A stretch of DNA of 64,000 nt, from positions 1,178,001-1,242,000 of the forward strand of contig CALYLX010000111.1 of NCBI GenBank assembly GCA_944990035.1. Reading direction: 5' to 3'. Position numbers and translations under genes: made by a program. This document shows, piece after piece, positions 1 to 11,634 of this stretch. The stretch comes from Clitopilus passeckerianus (lineage: Eukaryota; Basidiomycota; Agaricomycetes; Agaricales; Entolomataceae). Below the pieces are notes generated by a model. The model saw only the letters and a program-made list of their open reading frames with translations. It did no database searches and was not told where the DNA came from. How positions within the stretch are numbered: position 1 is the stretch's first letter; each line of letters starts with the position of its first letter.

Positions 1-2
1 AG

Positions 3-1409
3 TGGTGGAACGTCATTTCGAGCCTTCAGCTGCGCTCCCTATGGATCAACGCGTCTTCGTTCCCTGCAATTGCGCCTCCCCCTTCACCTTCTGCATTTAC
101 TGTTCCTCTTCCCCAATCTCTTCCATCCGATCAGGAAGATGAGAAATTCTCATCTTCGGATCCTTTACTTCCTCAATCTCTCCCAATCTCTCACCTTTAC
201 CTTGACCACTGGGCTTATAATGGTGCCCTCACCAACCACGTCTCCATCGCCGAATCACACTCCCCAGGCGTCCAGCTTGACATCCTCACCCTTACCGTTT
301 TGCCCTCGGTCATCGAAACCATATCTGTACCCAGGCCGAGCACCGCCCGATGGGTAGTCGAGCTAATGTTACAATATGGGCACCAAGGCGTGAAGTTCGA
401 GAAGTTGACGCACCTGAGTCTGCCATATGCCGTCTTCAGCACTTCCGGCTCAAACACCGCTGGAACTGTGGATGATTTGTTCAAAGCCCTGGAGAACTGT
501 CCCAACCTGGAACAGCTTCACATTTTTGAACCACCTTCAGTTGGGAGGTCCCGGCCGGTCATTCTTCCTCCTCTTCCTCAGACGACGCTTCCGAAACTAT
601 GCACCTTTGAAGGGCCATATGTCTTCGCTCCTGTTTTCCTCAATGGCGAGAGACCAGTCACGAAACTTACCCTTTGGGGCTTGGACGGAAGTGGCGCGGT
701 TTGCGACTCGGGCAAGCTGGAGAGTGTGCTGAGAGAGTTGGCGGATCGGGATTATGGAGTAGAGAGCATTAAGGCGAACGTTTCAGGGATTATCAGGGAG
801 TTGATGGAGGTGCTTGCAGAGTTTAGGGACTTGAAGTTCTTAAGCCTGAGTTCAAGCTCGGGAGAGGCATTCAGTAATAGGATGAGTGAAGGATTTGCGA
901 ACTTTGGCGTTGGAGCGGGCAGGTACTCTGTTTTTGTAAGTTGTTCCCCTTCCAAAGGATGCGGAATGTGTACTGACCGTTTGTTGAAGGCCCTTTACGA
1001 CCTCCTCCGGAATGTTCACCTTCCACCACAACTAGAATCTTTGAAGATTTCGACACGACTAGATAGCCATCATTCATCTGGTGGTCTAGATGCTGAATCA
1101 CAGCAAACAGAAGCATTGTATCTGATAGAGTCCCTCAAGATGGAGAATCCTAGACTGGAGAGCGTGGAGATCGCGTATGGGGGTTATTGGATGGGAAATT
1201 ATTGCGTTAGGTGGAACAAGAGAGCCTCGGTAGAGGTGAACGAGAATTCTAGGAGGAGGCATAGTACACTTATTTGGGAAGGAAGTATGGGTGAGGCTGG
1301 TACGAAGGAGATTATTCAAGTGGATGTAACTGATATTGCCGAGGGCGTTGGGAGGAGACAAAGGGAGAGACAGGGGATGGCTGGTTTATCGAATGGTTGT
1401 CGAAGATGA
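3..1409 (+). CDS. F-box/LRR-like protein, 3' part (5' end outside window)
   Basis: The frame is open from the first bases of the window, so the start lies upstream. The visible protein has short LRR-like stretches typical of fungal F-box proteins (for example LENCPNLEQLHIF near 500-530, and later a 'PRLESVEIAYGG' stretch). No F-box is visible; it would be upstream. A likely intron at 936-989 (GTAAGT...GAAG, 54 nt) is a multiple of three and has no stop, so spliced and unspliced frames both remain open. The stop is at 1407-1409. The role is inferred only from the family: a substrate adaptor of SCF ubiquitin ligases. Confidence 0.6.
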   Translation, partial: WWNVISSLQLRSLWINASSFPAIAPPPSPSAFTVPLPQSLPSDQEDEKFSSSDPLLPQSLPISHLYLDHWAYNGALTNHVSIAESHSPGVQLDILTLTVLPSVIETISVPRPSTARWVVELMLQYGHQGVKFEKLTHLSLPYAVFSTSGSNTAGTVDDLFKALENCPNLEQLHIFEPPSVGRSRPVILPPLPQTTLPKLCTFEGPYVFAPVFLNGERPVTKLTLWGLDGSGAVCDSGKLESVLRELADRDYGVESIKANVSGIIRELMEVLAEFRDLKFLSLSSSSGEAFSNRMSEGFANFGVGAGRYSVFVSCSPSKGCGMCTDRLLKALYDLLRNVHLPPQLESLKISTRLDSHHSSGGLDAESQQTEALYLIESLKMENPRLESVEIAYGGYWMGNYCVRWNKRASVEVNENSRRRHSTLIWEGSMGEAGTKEIIQVDVTDIAEGVGRRQRERQGMAGLSNGCRR

Positions 1410-1727
1410 TCAATTATCTATTGTGAAAGATACCCTATTACATTATTCCTACATATGCTGCATATTATTACATTTCTACTATTAGCTGCCCGTAACTTGA
1501 TTTGTAACGACCTTTTACGAATGACACGACTTCCAGTACACAACCCGACTGAAAAAGAGTAATGTTTACTCACCCATTGCGGTTCAACATGATCTTACTC
1601 ACCTAGAGTACTCTGATACGGCAAAGGCTTAAGTTATACAAAGACCAAGGAACAATGGATTGCTTTACATTCTACGTATGGCGATTCGACCCCGCCTCAG
1701 TGACTACGTCTGCTGTATAGTAGGTTG
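1410..1727. other. intergenic, no gene seen
   Basis: AT-richer spacer between two converging genes (the F-box-like gene on + and the inhibitor on -). It presumably holds both 3' UTRs. I see no conserved ORF. Confidence 0.5.
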
Positions 1728-2357
1728 TCATTCTTCGAGAGGTGTAATTCTGAAGGACTGGGATTTCGTGAGCAGAGAGGGCCCAAGCCAAGGACGGAGC
1801 TGGATCTAAAGGAAGGGGAATATGAGATGTAGCACGTTTTCAGATAAAAGAAAGGGTATTAATACTTACAGGCTCCCCAGCAACCATATCTATTCCGATG
1901 GTCCAAGCCAGGGGTCCAAGATCAAGGCCGAGTGGATCTTCGACACAGATGCTAGAGTTACGTCGGTTGGAAATCATATGAATTCGTCGCAAAAACAATG
2001 GACTCACGTATACGTGTTGTGAGATTCTCGGTATTCCAATGTCCAGCCTGTGTTGGCGCCCGGAATCATGGAGGCAGACACGGAATAGTCCATGAAGCCT
2101 CTGGAGGTAGCCACCACATACGGATATCTTCCAATTGCAATTTTATACGTGCCGTCACCTACCGGCGTTATAGTGAACTGAGAAAAGTGTTGTAAGGGGT
2201 CCGAACGCTACCCAAATGGCTATCGAATCACCTTGGATTCGGGTGCCTCAGTAATAATTGGTTGAAAGGCTGGTCCAGCAGTTTCCACACCAAGAGGAAC
2301 GTTCCATTGAAGAAGAGAGGTAATTGTGTAGGATCCAGCTTGAATAGCATTAGCCAT
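1728..2357 (-). CDS. beta-trefoil serine protease inhibitor, I66 (cospin-like) family
   Basis: No single ORF shows this gene. Four exons at 2357-2232, 2177-2008, 1951-1870 and 1805-1728 join in frame through GT-AG introns of 54, 56 and 64 nt, giving about 151 residues, the usual size of mushroom I66 inhibitors. The protein starts MANAIQAGSYTI and contains NVPLGVE, FTITPVGDGTYKI, a GWTLEY strand and a C-terminal QSFRITPLE strand. This is the repeating beta-trefoil pattern of cospin-like proteins, cytosolic inhibitors of trypsin-type proteases proposed to act in fruiting-body defence. Reading through intron 1 would give two TAG codons (2220-2222 and 2208-2210), but the intron removes both. The family is inferred from pattern and length. 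The reactive-site loop cannot be assigned by eye. Confidence 0.65.
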
Positions 2358-2570
2358 GATGAGTTTGAAGGGAACCTTTTGACCAGACTTCCATCGCCGA
2401 CCCCTTGCTTTTAACAAACGACGAAACAAGAGAGCCAAATGTTCTTGGCCTTGGCATCATAAGAGACTGAGAACATGACGTCACGTTACTATCACTCCTT
2501 CCATTGGACGACAATCATGTAATTTGAACTTTCGCACTGGCATTGTACCTGTTTCTCGTCCCTCAGGCTT

Positions 2571-4057
2571 ATGGGCCTCAATCATTTGACTCGAGCTTCG
2601 TCAACTTTGGCTCGCGTTAGAGCTCGATATACCTTTTACAATGCTACAACACTATCTCGGTCTGAAGCTTGTTGGGCGACCCGTCCTAACCTTGTGGTTG
2701 TTCGAAGAAGCTTCAGTACACGAGGCAACCTTCTTATGATAGATAATTCGCCTGCTATTAGTGCGAGTCTCGTACCACCTAGCATAAGAGACCTTCAGGA
2801 TGAGGACCAGCCTGTCCAGAAGGATGCGAGGATACAGGATGATTTTGATGACGTTCAGCAAGGACGAGGTCAGTCTACTAACATAAACAGAATCGTAGCA
2901 ATACCCCTAATAAGACCTCCAGGCAAACTCTCTCCAACATCTTCCCACCTCTTTAAACTCATTCTTCCTCTCGGTGGACTAGACCTGCCTGCAGACGAAC
3001 GTAAATCTCTATACACACCATCCTCCTCATCCAAGCGACGTCCCACTCCGCCAACAATCATGCTTCTCCATCCCTCACAACCTCTTTCCCATGTTGCTTC
3101 CCTCATCCGAAACTCCATCCGATCCGGAAGCGACAAGTCCTGCAGAGCAAACCCAGGGCCCGATGTGACGTTCGTGAGCACCAGCACTCGAGGTCAACCA
3201 TACCAATGGAGCGAAACCACAGACATAGGTGATTTCGTGAGGGACGCAGCCAGGAGAAAATCCTTCTCCGTGGAATTGGATTTCTCTGACGCTGAGTTCT
3301 TGCCCGAGCCTGAATCAGAGGCAAAGTCACCACCGCTGGTGACAAGCATTGAAGTCGACGTTCCTACTTTTCAAGATCGGACTTCTTTCCTGCGTCGCCG
3401 GTTGTTTCATATACAGAGCCAGCTACAGAAGATGGAGGGATTGAAGGTGGAATGTGATAAGATGGCGCATAAAGGTGCGAAGAGGCTTGCGATTGGGGGC
3501 TTTGGGATGCTAGTTGTATATTGGGGTGCCGTGGCGCGGTTGACGTTTTGGGATTATGGATGGTAAGATAATCATATTTTGCTGTAGGTTGTGGGATTTC
3601 ATGATGATCCTGATAAAAAAGGGACGTAATGGAGCCTGTTACCTACCTCTCAGGTCTAACCACCGTCGTCTGCGGTTACCTTTGGTTCCTGTACCAAGGC
3701 CGGGACGTTTCGTATACCTCTGTTCTGCATAGGTCGGTGGATGCAAGAAAGGAAGCACTGTATAGAGAGAAAGGGTTTGATATTGAGAGATGGTCAGATT
3801 TGAAGGATGAGGAGAGGGGTACGAGGAGGGAGATCGGGAGGATTGCGGAGGAGTATGATGTTCAGACGGACGATGGGGAGACTGAGGATCGGAAGCGGAC
3901 AAATGGGGGCAACGGAAAGGGTGAGAAGGACGAAGATGAGGAGGAGGGTGAGTGCGGTGTGAGTAAGAAGGTCGAAGAAGCGGGCGATGAGATCGAGAAG
4001 AAGATAGAGAGCGTTGAAGAGGTAGAAGATGGGGCCGAAGATAAGAAGAGAAATTAG
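2571..4057 (+). CDS. MCU: mitochondrial calcium uniporter pore subunit
   Basis: Two exons (2571-3562 and 3622-4057) encode about 475 residues. The N-terminus is rich in Arg/Ser and poor in acids, as in a mitochondrial presequence. A coiled-coil (FLRRRLFHIQSQLQKMEG) precedes TM1 (GGFGMLVVYWGAVARLTFW). The pore motif is assembled across the splice junction: ...FWDYGW, then DVMEPVTYLSG, then TM2 (TTVVCGYLWFLY). The family signature is WDxMEPVTY, and both ring-forming acids (Asp and Glu of the selectivity filter) are present. The C-terminal tail is highly acidic with K/E repeats. The intron acceptor (AAAAAAG) lacks a pyrimidine tract, but the frame fits only this junction. The protein should be the inner-membrane Ca2+ channel pore. 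Confidence 0.88.
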
Positions 4058-4578
4058 CATTCGATCTCGGATTGTGTTTATACAATGGCCGATACCTGCT
4101 CGTTCGGCGATTATCCTTGAGAGCAGGCTGAATCGATTTACCACTCTGAGCTTGAAGTCATCTCAGTTAGGAACGCGTTGTGTGTGTGTATATTGACGCG
4201 TTATTTGGTAAATCTCAGTAATGCAAACGAAGAGGCTTAGCCACATCAACCACGACGAAGTTGTTAGAGATGCTGGAAATCAACCGTCGTTATCTTATGT
4301 AGCCTAAGTCGGTAAATACAAAGTAGTTGGATTTTCTAGAACGTGAGGGTGTAGTAGTTCGTCGTAATCAAGTACTAGTACTTTATAGGACGGACGGAGC
4401 TGTTGCGTAGTCGGATTGGAGGCTCGGGAAGGAAAGAGGTTCACACGCTCGGTAGAGTTCACACAAGGTCACAACGGCCGTCCAGAATCGCTATTCAAAG
4501 CATTCGGAATCAGTGCACCTTCAAGAAGGGCAAGGAACAGGCTCAGCATAGCCGAACGCGTTCTGAAGCAGTATCTCA
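4058..4578. other. intergenic: MCU 3' region and GWT1 promoter
   Basis: Same-direction spacer. Short ORFs here show no recognisable motif. Confidence 0.5.
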
Positions 4579-6506
4579 ATGGAAGCAGACTACAAACAAG
4601 CTAAAGAGTCATTCGTCTCTGATACCACTGGCTCTTCAATCTATCATATCAACCTCGTTTCTCTAGTTGCATTAGTGAGTACTTTCCTGCCCGCCGTTCG
4701 TCCTCCGGACTCATTTGACTGGGAAGTGCTCAATAGGCCTCTACTATACCCTAAAATCACGCCTTACGTCCTCAAAAAGCCGGTACTTGGACTCTAGTTT
4801 ATTAGCAGCATGGGCCGTGCTAGTTCTGCCTCTGTTGCTCTCAATGACCCTCCTTGCTCTGCGGCCACTCCTCCTCTCCTCCGCGCTTCTTGTTCCAACT
4901 GGCCTGCTCTTCCTATTGCAAAGGAAGGAAGATGGATTGCCCTTACCGCCGCCCAGTCCGATGCAGCGCAAGCAGCCTCGACTGGATCCCAAGGACGCGC
5001 AGCCCAAGATCCAACCTCTTCCTTCCGTCACTGTATGGAGGTCACACATGATGTTAATGACTATATTGGCAATCCTTGCCGTGGACTTCCCTGTGTTTCC
5101 GAGAGTGTTGGCAAAGTGTGAAACATGGGGCGTGAGCTTGGTGCGGTAATTCCAGATTATCCGTTAGCTTGGATACTGATGTTTGATGTTTTGTGTATTG
5201 TAAACGTAGATGGACTTGGGTGTTGGGTCGTTTGTCTTCTCCCAAGGTTTGGTTTCAGCCATACCTCTACTCAAGGATCCAGGCTATTTGTTCGCACCTG
5301 CGTTACCAAAGATCATATCTGTGACGCGAAAATGCATACCAATAATCCTTCTTGGAGTGGTGAGGGTAATTTTAGTCAAGGGTGTCGAGTATCCCGTAGG
5401 TCATTTGAATTCCAAGTATGTCGTCTGTGCTCACTTATTCTCTCAGGAACATGTTTCTGAATACGGTGTCCATTGGAATTTCTTCATGACACTGGCACTT
5501 TTACCCATTCTTCAAGTCACCCTCCACCCAGTGCTGCAACGCATCCCCGTCGCACTGCTCGCGGTTCTGGTCGCACTGGCTCAACAAACATCTCTCTCTT
5601 TTGGTGACCTGAAAAGCTACGTGTTGAACGCGCCTAGAACGGGTCTGGTCAGTGCCAATAAAGAGGGACTGGTTTCATTATCAGGTACGGCCCACCAGTG
5701 GCGAGGAGAATCTTGACTTTAATACTGTGTCCAGGCTATCTGGCCATACATCTCCTGGGTTTATCCTGTGGCACGCTCATCTTACCGCCCACACCGAAAT
5801 ACTTCCCTCGCGTTCTGGCACAATATCGGCAACGAGCCAGCGCCAAGAAGTCTGATGATCCCACTGGAGAAAACAAGGAGAAGCGCGTAAACCTCGATGC
5901 GGCCCGGCAGAATGATAAAACAGCTATTGAGCTATTTTCGTACAGTGCCGTATGGTGGTCCGCGCTCTGGCTTGCAAGAATCCTGGATATTGGCGGAGAA
6001 GGCTTGAGCAGAAGAATGGTCAGTCGCGCGTTTCAGAAATCTAAGTGCACTGACCAATTCACTTTCTTCAGATCAATCTCCCATACATTCTATGGGTGGC
6101 CGCATTCAATACGAGTTTCCTCTTTGGATACCTACTCCTCGATCTCTTATTCGATTCCACTGGCTCCAAAACACGGTATTCGCAGCAGAGCAAACTAAAG
6201 GTTTCTGATGAGAAGCCGGCAAATACTCAGACGCGGCAGGATTCCGCGAGATCTGCGCCTGCTTTGTTGGAGGCCGTGAACAAGAATAGCCTCTTTTTGT
6301 TTTTAGTGGTACGTCTACTCTTCGGGACCTTATCACTGGTACTAAATCATTCAAACTAGGCCAACGTAGCCACAGGCTTGGTCAACCTGACTATGCGGAC
6401 GATGTATGCTTCCCACTTGTCCGCCATAGCGATTTTGAGTGTGTACTCGTTTGGAATATGTGCAATCGCTTGGGGACTGAGACGGTGGAGGGTGGTCAGG
6501 CTGTGA
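4579..6506 (+). CDS. GWT1: GPI-anchor inositol acyltransferase (GWT1/PIG-W)
   Basis: Seven exons: 4579-4678, 4737-5140, 5210-5395, 5447-5684, 5735-6018, 6072-6308 and 6360-6506, about 531 residues. The N-terminus [14 protein letters not shown]...INLVSLVAL is the family start. [13 protein letters not shown], joined to [14 protein letters not shown] by splicing, is the central conserved block. Many hydrophobic segments follow, as expected for a polytopic ER membrane protein. It acylates the inositol of GlcN-PI in GPI-anchor synthesis. The first donor is ambiguous: GTACTT at 4679 matches the family best, while GTGAGT at 4675 with an acceptor at 4726 also keeps frame. The intron at 5396-5446 is 51 nt, in frame and stopless. 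Confidence 0.88.
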
Positions 6507-6977
6507 AGCATGATTAGATGTTGTACTGGCCTTCATTCTGCAGGCGTTCTGTAATTTTTCTTGATCGTCTTGGCCGCTCAACTTCATTATCGAAGGCAGT
6601 GAAACGTTTGCAGTGTTCCTCTCATCATCGATCACTGGAGATCAGCCTTGCAATGGTGACGGATCTACCCCTTGATTGAAGATCTTGCACATTGAAGGAG
6701 ATAGGGGGCAAATATGCTCTCAGTTTCTGCCTTAGCAAGTGCATCGATTGCGAGCAACTCGAAGCTTGTTGAACAGAGTCGTTGTTTCGATAATTGAACA
6801 TGCATTCAGGTCTGATAACGTCCCTGAGAGGAATCAAAAATTTTGTTGTACTTTGGACTCTGTGATTGGTGGAATGGTAACGTACAGTTCATGATGGTGA
6901 TGCGAGTGCCATAAGCAGTCGCCTGCCATAGGAAGCTAAGCCGACTAATATAACTCGCTACTCTCTTTACCTCCTCC
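6507..6977. other. intergenic, no gene seen
   Basis: GWT1 3' region and RasGEF promoter. Only short ORFs with no motif are present. Confidence 0.5.
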
Positions 6978-9751
6978 ATGACCACCCATGGTCTGGCATC
7001 TTTGAACAGCGCACGGCATACTCTGCAAAAGCTTTCTATCGATCCTTATTCATATAAATCTCGCCTCCAAATTTCTCCAAGAACACCAGACTCTGACGAA
7101 GTACCCTTGACGGGTGGAAATAATTATCATCATCATAATCACAGTAATAGCTATTCGAGTTATGAACAGGCCATAGTCAGCGACTCCGACATCGACGATA
7201 TGGGCGAATCTATTCATCATTCTCGCGCAGGTCAACACCGCCGATATTCAGACCAAGAACCAGACGAAGAGCAGCTGCCTGCGCCTATACTTTGCTCTGT
7301 CCTCTGTCAACACGACTTCGATTCCAATGACCCAGATCATTTACCTTTCCGAAAGAACGAGGTCCTCGACGTCATCAAGCAGGAAGACTCTGGGTGGTGG
7401 GCCGCTATGCGTGTCGAGAGTGATTTAGCCACTGGCATGAGAAGGGATGTGGTGGGCTGGATTCCTGAAGCGTATGTCAAGGCGCTTCCACCGGGAGAGG
7501 CTGAGCGGTTGAGGGCGATGAGGCCAGAGTTCAGGGGCTACGACTATGCAGCGGAAGAACTCTGGAGGCAAGCACCCGTGCAGAGTAGTCCGAGTTTGTG
7601 GGATTCAACACATCAGCAGTATGATTCGAGTCCTGGATTACCTGGCACGCCACTGCCGGTATACAGCGCGAGGAGTGACCCTCGACTTACCAGGGTATGT
7701 TTATTACTCTTAATACCCGGTGTTATACCGAACCAGACATTAATGACCTGACCCTTCTCTCTTCTTGCTTCCCCACTCAGGCGGTATCCCAAATGCACTT
7801 GTCTCGCCCACAGCAGACTTCCGGCTTCAAGTCAAGGCAACGCCGACCCGACAGGCCTGACCGGGCTTCAGGACATACAGGATCAATCATCTCACCTGGT
7901 CTCCCAGCGTCTGCACATATTTCCAGCCAGCCCACCAAACGCAGTGAATACCCTCTATCGCACGCAGCCTCAAGCTCCCTCTCCGATATAGAAAGACCAC
8001 CTTCCCGTAGCCGCGCCGAAACCATCCCGAACTTCCACCCTCAGCACCGAGGAAATGGGTCCTCAGGTAGTTTACGGATACCTGGCGCCAACCTCACTAA
8101 TAACTATTGCAACGCGGAAGCCATGTCAAGGCCACTGCCTAAGAGTCGTGTATCATCTTCTCATTCGCTTACGCGTCAAGATGGGTCTAGTTCTGGGTCT
8201 GAAGCAGTCATGCATTCGAAACGTCCTACCAGAACGAACTCGAACAGGGTGCCCGGCTCTGGCATAAGGACAGCGGGAGGCAAGCCACGATACGTCGACG
8301 AGATCATATTGGATTCGGAAGGGAGGGTAAGAATTGGGAACTTGGACGCACTCGTCGAGAAGCTCGTCACGGATTGTTCAAATAATGAGCGAAAAAGTAA
8401 GCTCTTACTCAAGCGTCATTACACCGGGGTTTGCTGATATATCTGCCGTAGTCGAGATGGCCGAAGAGACGACGTTCCGACGAGTTTTCCTCACCACTTT
8501 CCGAACGTTCACGACAGCGGAGAAATTGTTTGAGATGTTATTCGGTATCTTTTATTCCCGAAATATGGACGACACCGACGACGAAGAAACTCAAAGACAG
8601 CAACTTGAATCCCGAAGAGGCGTGTTGACCATCCTTCTGATATGGATCGAAGATTACCGGTTCTTGGAGGAAGACGTCTTCCTAGCGGCGCGCTTGAGAG
8701 AATTTCTCGACCTCGTCAAGCCCCCTCTTGAATCGTTGGCGCGAAAAATCAACAGGAAGGTTGACAAAATTGTGAGCCTAGCACCTGCATAGTGGCTGTT
8801 GTATCAAACTCAAGCTGCCTTGTAGACCTTCCAAATCAATAACGAGCCATCTCCGGTGACCTCTCCTGTCAAGACCCGAAAATTCATGAAGATGCCGCGA
8901 ATGGATTCATCCAAGCTTGATGCCAGCGAAGTCGCAGACCAGCTCACGGTTTTAGAATTCGCCAAGTATCGCAAGATTACTCCACAGGAATGCCTGAGGC
9001 ACACCACCCATCCGAAGGAAGCCTGGCCAAACCTCAATGCCTTCTGTGGAACACACGAGAAAATTGTACACTGGGTCAAGTGCAGTATTCTGGAGATTGA
9101 AACATCGAAACAACGTGGGGATATGATCGAGCACTGGATAAAAGTCGCTGATGTACGTTGAGACCTTTGACCTTCTGACGACATTCTTGCTGAGCCTATT
9201 CCATCCAGCGTTGTAAAACCCTGGGCAACTTTGCCACGATGTCTGCAGTCATCACTGGCCTCTCAAGTACGGTCATATCACAACTGGCATTATCTTGGAA
9301 CCGTGTCTCCATGCATCGCCGGCCACAGTATGACTCCCTCCTTCGCCTGATTGATCCTACTGGGAACTTCTCCATTCTTCGAGGACTCCTCCGAAGTCAC
9401 GATGGTCCTAGCCTGCCATTTGTGTTGCCATATCTTACCGACTTGGCGCATATCAACGATACCTATACCGATGAGCCCTCAGAAGGCCATAACTCGGGAC
9501 AGGTGTGCTTTGTAAAGAGGCAGAAATGGTTCGATGTGGTGCACACCATGCTGAGATACCAGAGCAGGCCATACGAGACATTGGTTAAGGTGGATACAAC
9601 CATGGAGTTTGTGGAGAGGCATCTAAAGGAGTTTGATGAAAGTGGAAAGGAGAGGGATGAAAAGTTCTATTGGAATCGGAGTCGGGAGCTTCAGGCGCAC
9701 GAATCGCAACAGCATGACTTGCTGAAAGGGTTAGAGGCGGCTGGGTTTTGA
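6978..9751 (+). CDS. Ras guanine-nucleotide exchange factor with N-terminal SH3 domain (Cdc25/Ste6 type)
   Basis: Five exons (6978-7694, 7781-8396, 8452-8771, 8826-9152, 9209-9751) give about 840 residues. An SH3 domain lies around residues 105-165 (ILCSVLCQHDFDSNDPDHL, SGWWAAMR, GWIPEAYV). A Ser/Pro-rich linker follows. Then comes a RasGEF-N domain (FRRVFLTTFRTFTTAEKLFEMLF...) and a C-terminal catalytic RasGEF domain (LTVLEFAKYRKITPQECL, RCKTLGNFATMSAVITGL, LPYLTDLAHI). This is the usual Cdc25-like architecture of fungal Ras exchange factors acting at the plasma membrane. Intron phases agree across all junctions. The C-terminal YRP-type tail of some homologues is not obvious. Confidence 0.88.
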
Positions 9752-10261
9752 GCCATCCCAGGCTTGTCTGTTCATTTATTCACTCGGTTCTCGGTCTTCA
9801 CATTGGAATCTGGAATTGCTCACGATACACTCACACTCATTCTTCATCTGCATTATGCTGTCTGGTTATCTGTATCATACTTCTGCATCTTGTACTCTTA
9901 GTTATTCGTAGTTGACATGTATATAGGATCTGTTCAAGTAGGCCCGGTGCCTTGCTTTGAACTGATTGCATGCTTCACCTGAACACCTCTCGAATGACTC
10001 ACGAGATGACTCGAACAAAACATACTAGACCGAAATAAGCACCATACCCTTGTCGATTTCAACTTTTCATTCAACCCTGACATGATTTCCACAGAATTTC
10101 CTAGATGGTCGGTTGCGCCTAAAATGCCAGTTGCATCATTTGTATGGCTGGAACGTTCAGAGTAAATAAGATCAGGCTGTTATGATCAAACTCAGGACCG
10201 ATGCCGCAGGCAGCAACGGCAAGCTGCGGTGGGAGCGGCGCCAAGGCTGCTCTCGACATTC
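9752..10261. other. intergenic, no gene seen
   Basis: Pyrimidine-rich 3' region of the RasGEF gene and the IST1 promoter. No conserved ORF. Confidence 0.5.
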
Positions 10262-11634
10262 ATGGTGCCCTGGAATTCAGCCAAAGCGAAGGTGTGGACG
10301 ATTCACCATGCTCATCTGCCGAAGCTAACAGCCGTGTGGCTCAGGTTCAGCTCCGGTAATACTAGTCGGATCTCATCAACAATTGAACCACTACTCAATC
10401 CACGCGCCACAGTTTATCGGTGCAGCGACTCCGCACGTTGCAGCAGAAGAAGGAAGCTCAGGCGAAGGCTGCACGAAGAGAAATAGCCACGCTGGTCGAG
10501 AAGGGGAAGGTTGAGACTGCTAAGATCAAGGCTGAATCACGTATGTTCGCCTCTCAGGCCAGGCTGGCCCTTCAATTAATCTAACGGACACCCGATTTTG
10601 ATTTTTGGGCCTCCAACTATTAGTGATCCACGAGGACATTCATATTGAGCTATTGGAGCTATTGGAGCTATACTGCGAATTGCTGCTTGCCCGGTTTGGG
10701 CTGCTGGACCAAAAGTATGTATTCAAGATGAACTGCGATTGGCAACAGAGTGTTGATGAGAGAAGTGCTCGAGAACCCGATCCAGGTACTCAATCTCCTT
10801 TCCCCAACTATCGCTTGCGGTCCCTTGCTGAGATGGGAACGCATTCATTTGTACCCTTAAGGTATCAAGGAGAGCGTCTGCAGCATTATTTTTGCGGCGC
10901 CGAGGACTGAAGTAAAGGGCAAGTAGGTTCCTTGACGTCTACCTGATGTCGTTCATTCTGGAATAGTCCGAGTTGACTGAATCTGACAGAACTATTCATT
11001 CTACGAGACATACTAACGCACAAATATGGCCGAGAATTCACTATCGATGTGATGGAGAACAAGGATGCTTGCGTCTCTGACCGCGTAAGTCCCTTTCGTA
11101 ATGATTTTAGTCACGAGTACGAGGGTCTCGCCGACCTCTCGCCTTCAATCTGGGTCCCAAATCTTACCGCGAATCTCTTGTAGGTTGTACGCAAATTAAA
11201 TCTAGAAACGCCATCAACAGAACTTGTCGATGGATATCTTACCGAAATCACGAGAGCATATGGCGTTGAATGGACAGCACACCCACGCAATGTGAATGCA
11301 AATCCCGAGCAGAATCAAAGCTCAAATGAGCAGGTGTGTAGTACATGGACACCTTTATTTCAGGCCGTTTACACGCCTCTTATCAAGGACATGGGTGCCG
11401 AGTCTAGTAAGCCCTCAGTAACTCCGTCGGATGGATCGGAGGGTGGCCCCCCCACGTTATGATACCTCCGTCAAATCAACTACGGAGTCAGCCCCAGAGA
11501 AGGATACCTCCAGTTCAGGCGACCAGAAGACATCTGGGACGACAAAACCATCCCCGCCTCCTCCTAAGAAACCCACAGGCGAGGACGATTTTGACGCGCT
11601 GGCGAAGCGATTTGCGGCCTTGAAGAAGCGTTAG
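10262..11634 (+). CDS. IST1: IST1-like regulator of Vps4 in the multivesicular body pathway
   Basis: Small exons join in frame: 10262-10291, 10345-10355 (11 nt), 10413-10540, 10624-10714, 10766-10785 (20 nt), 10862-10918, 10990-11084, then from 11184. The spliced N-terminus contains LSVQRLRTLQQKKEAQAK, IHIELLELLELYCELLLARF, AREPDPG, SIIFAAPRTEVKEL and KYGREFTIDVMEN, the Ist1 helical core that binds ESCRT-III. The C-terminus DDFDALAKRFAALKKR is the MIT-interacting motif bound by Vps4. The intron at 10919-10989 uses a GC donor (GCAAGT). Between 11334 and 11455 the frame cannot be closed cleanly. A single extra C in the seven-C run at 11446-11452 would explain it, as would an unusual intron. Confidence 0.82.

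Noticed and set aside
2208..2222. Two in-frame TAG codons in the I66-like gene, first read as TGG to TAG pseudogenising mutations
   Set aside because: A 54 nt GT-AG intron at 2231-2178 removes both and joins PESK to FTITPVGDG in frame.
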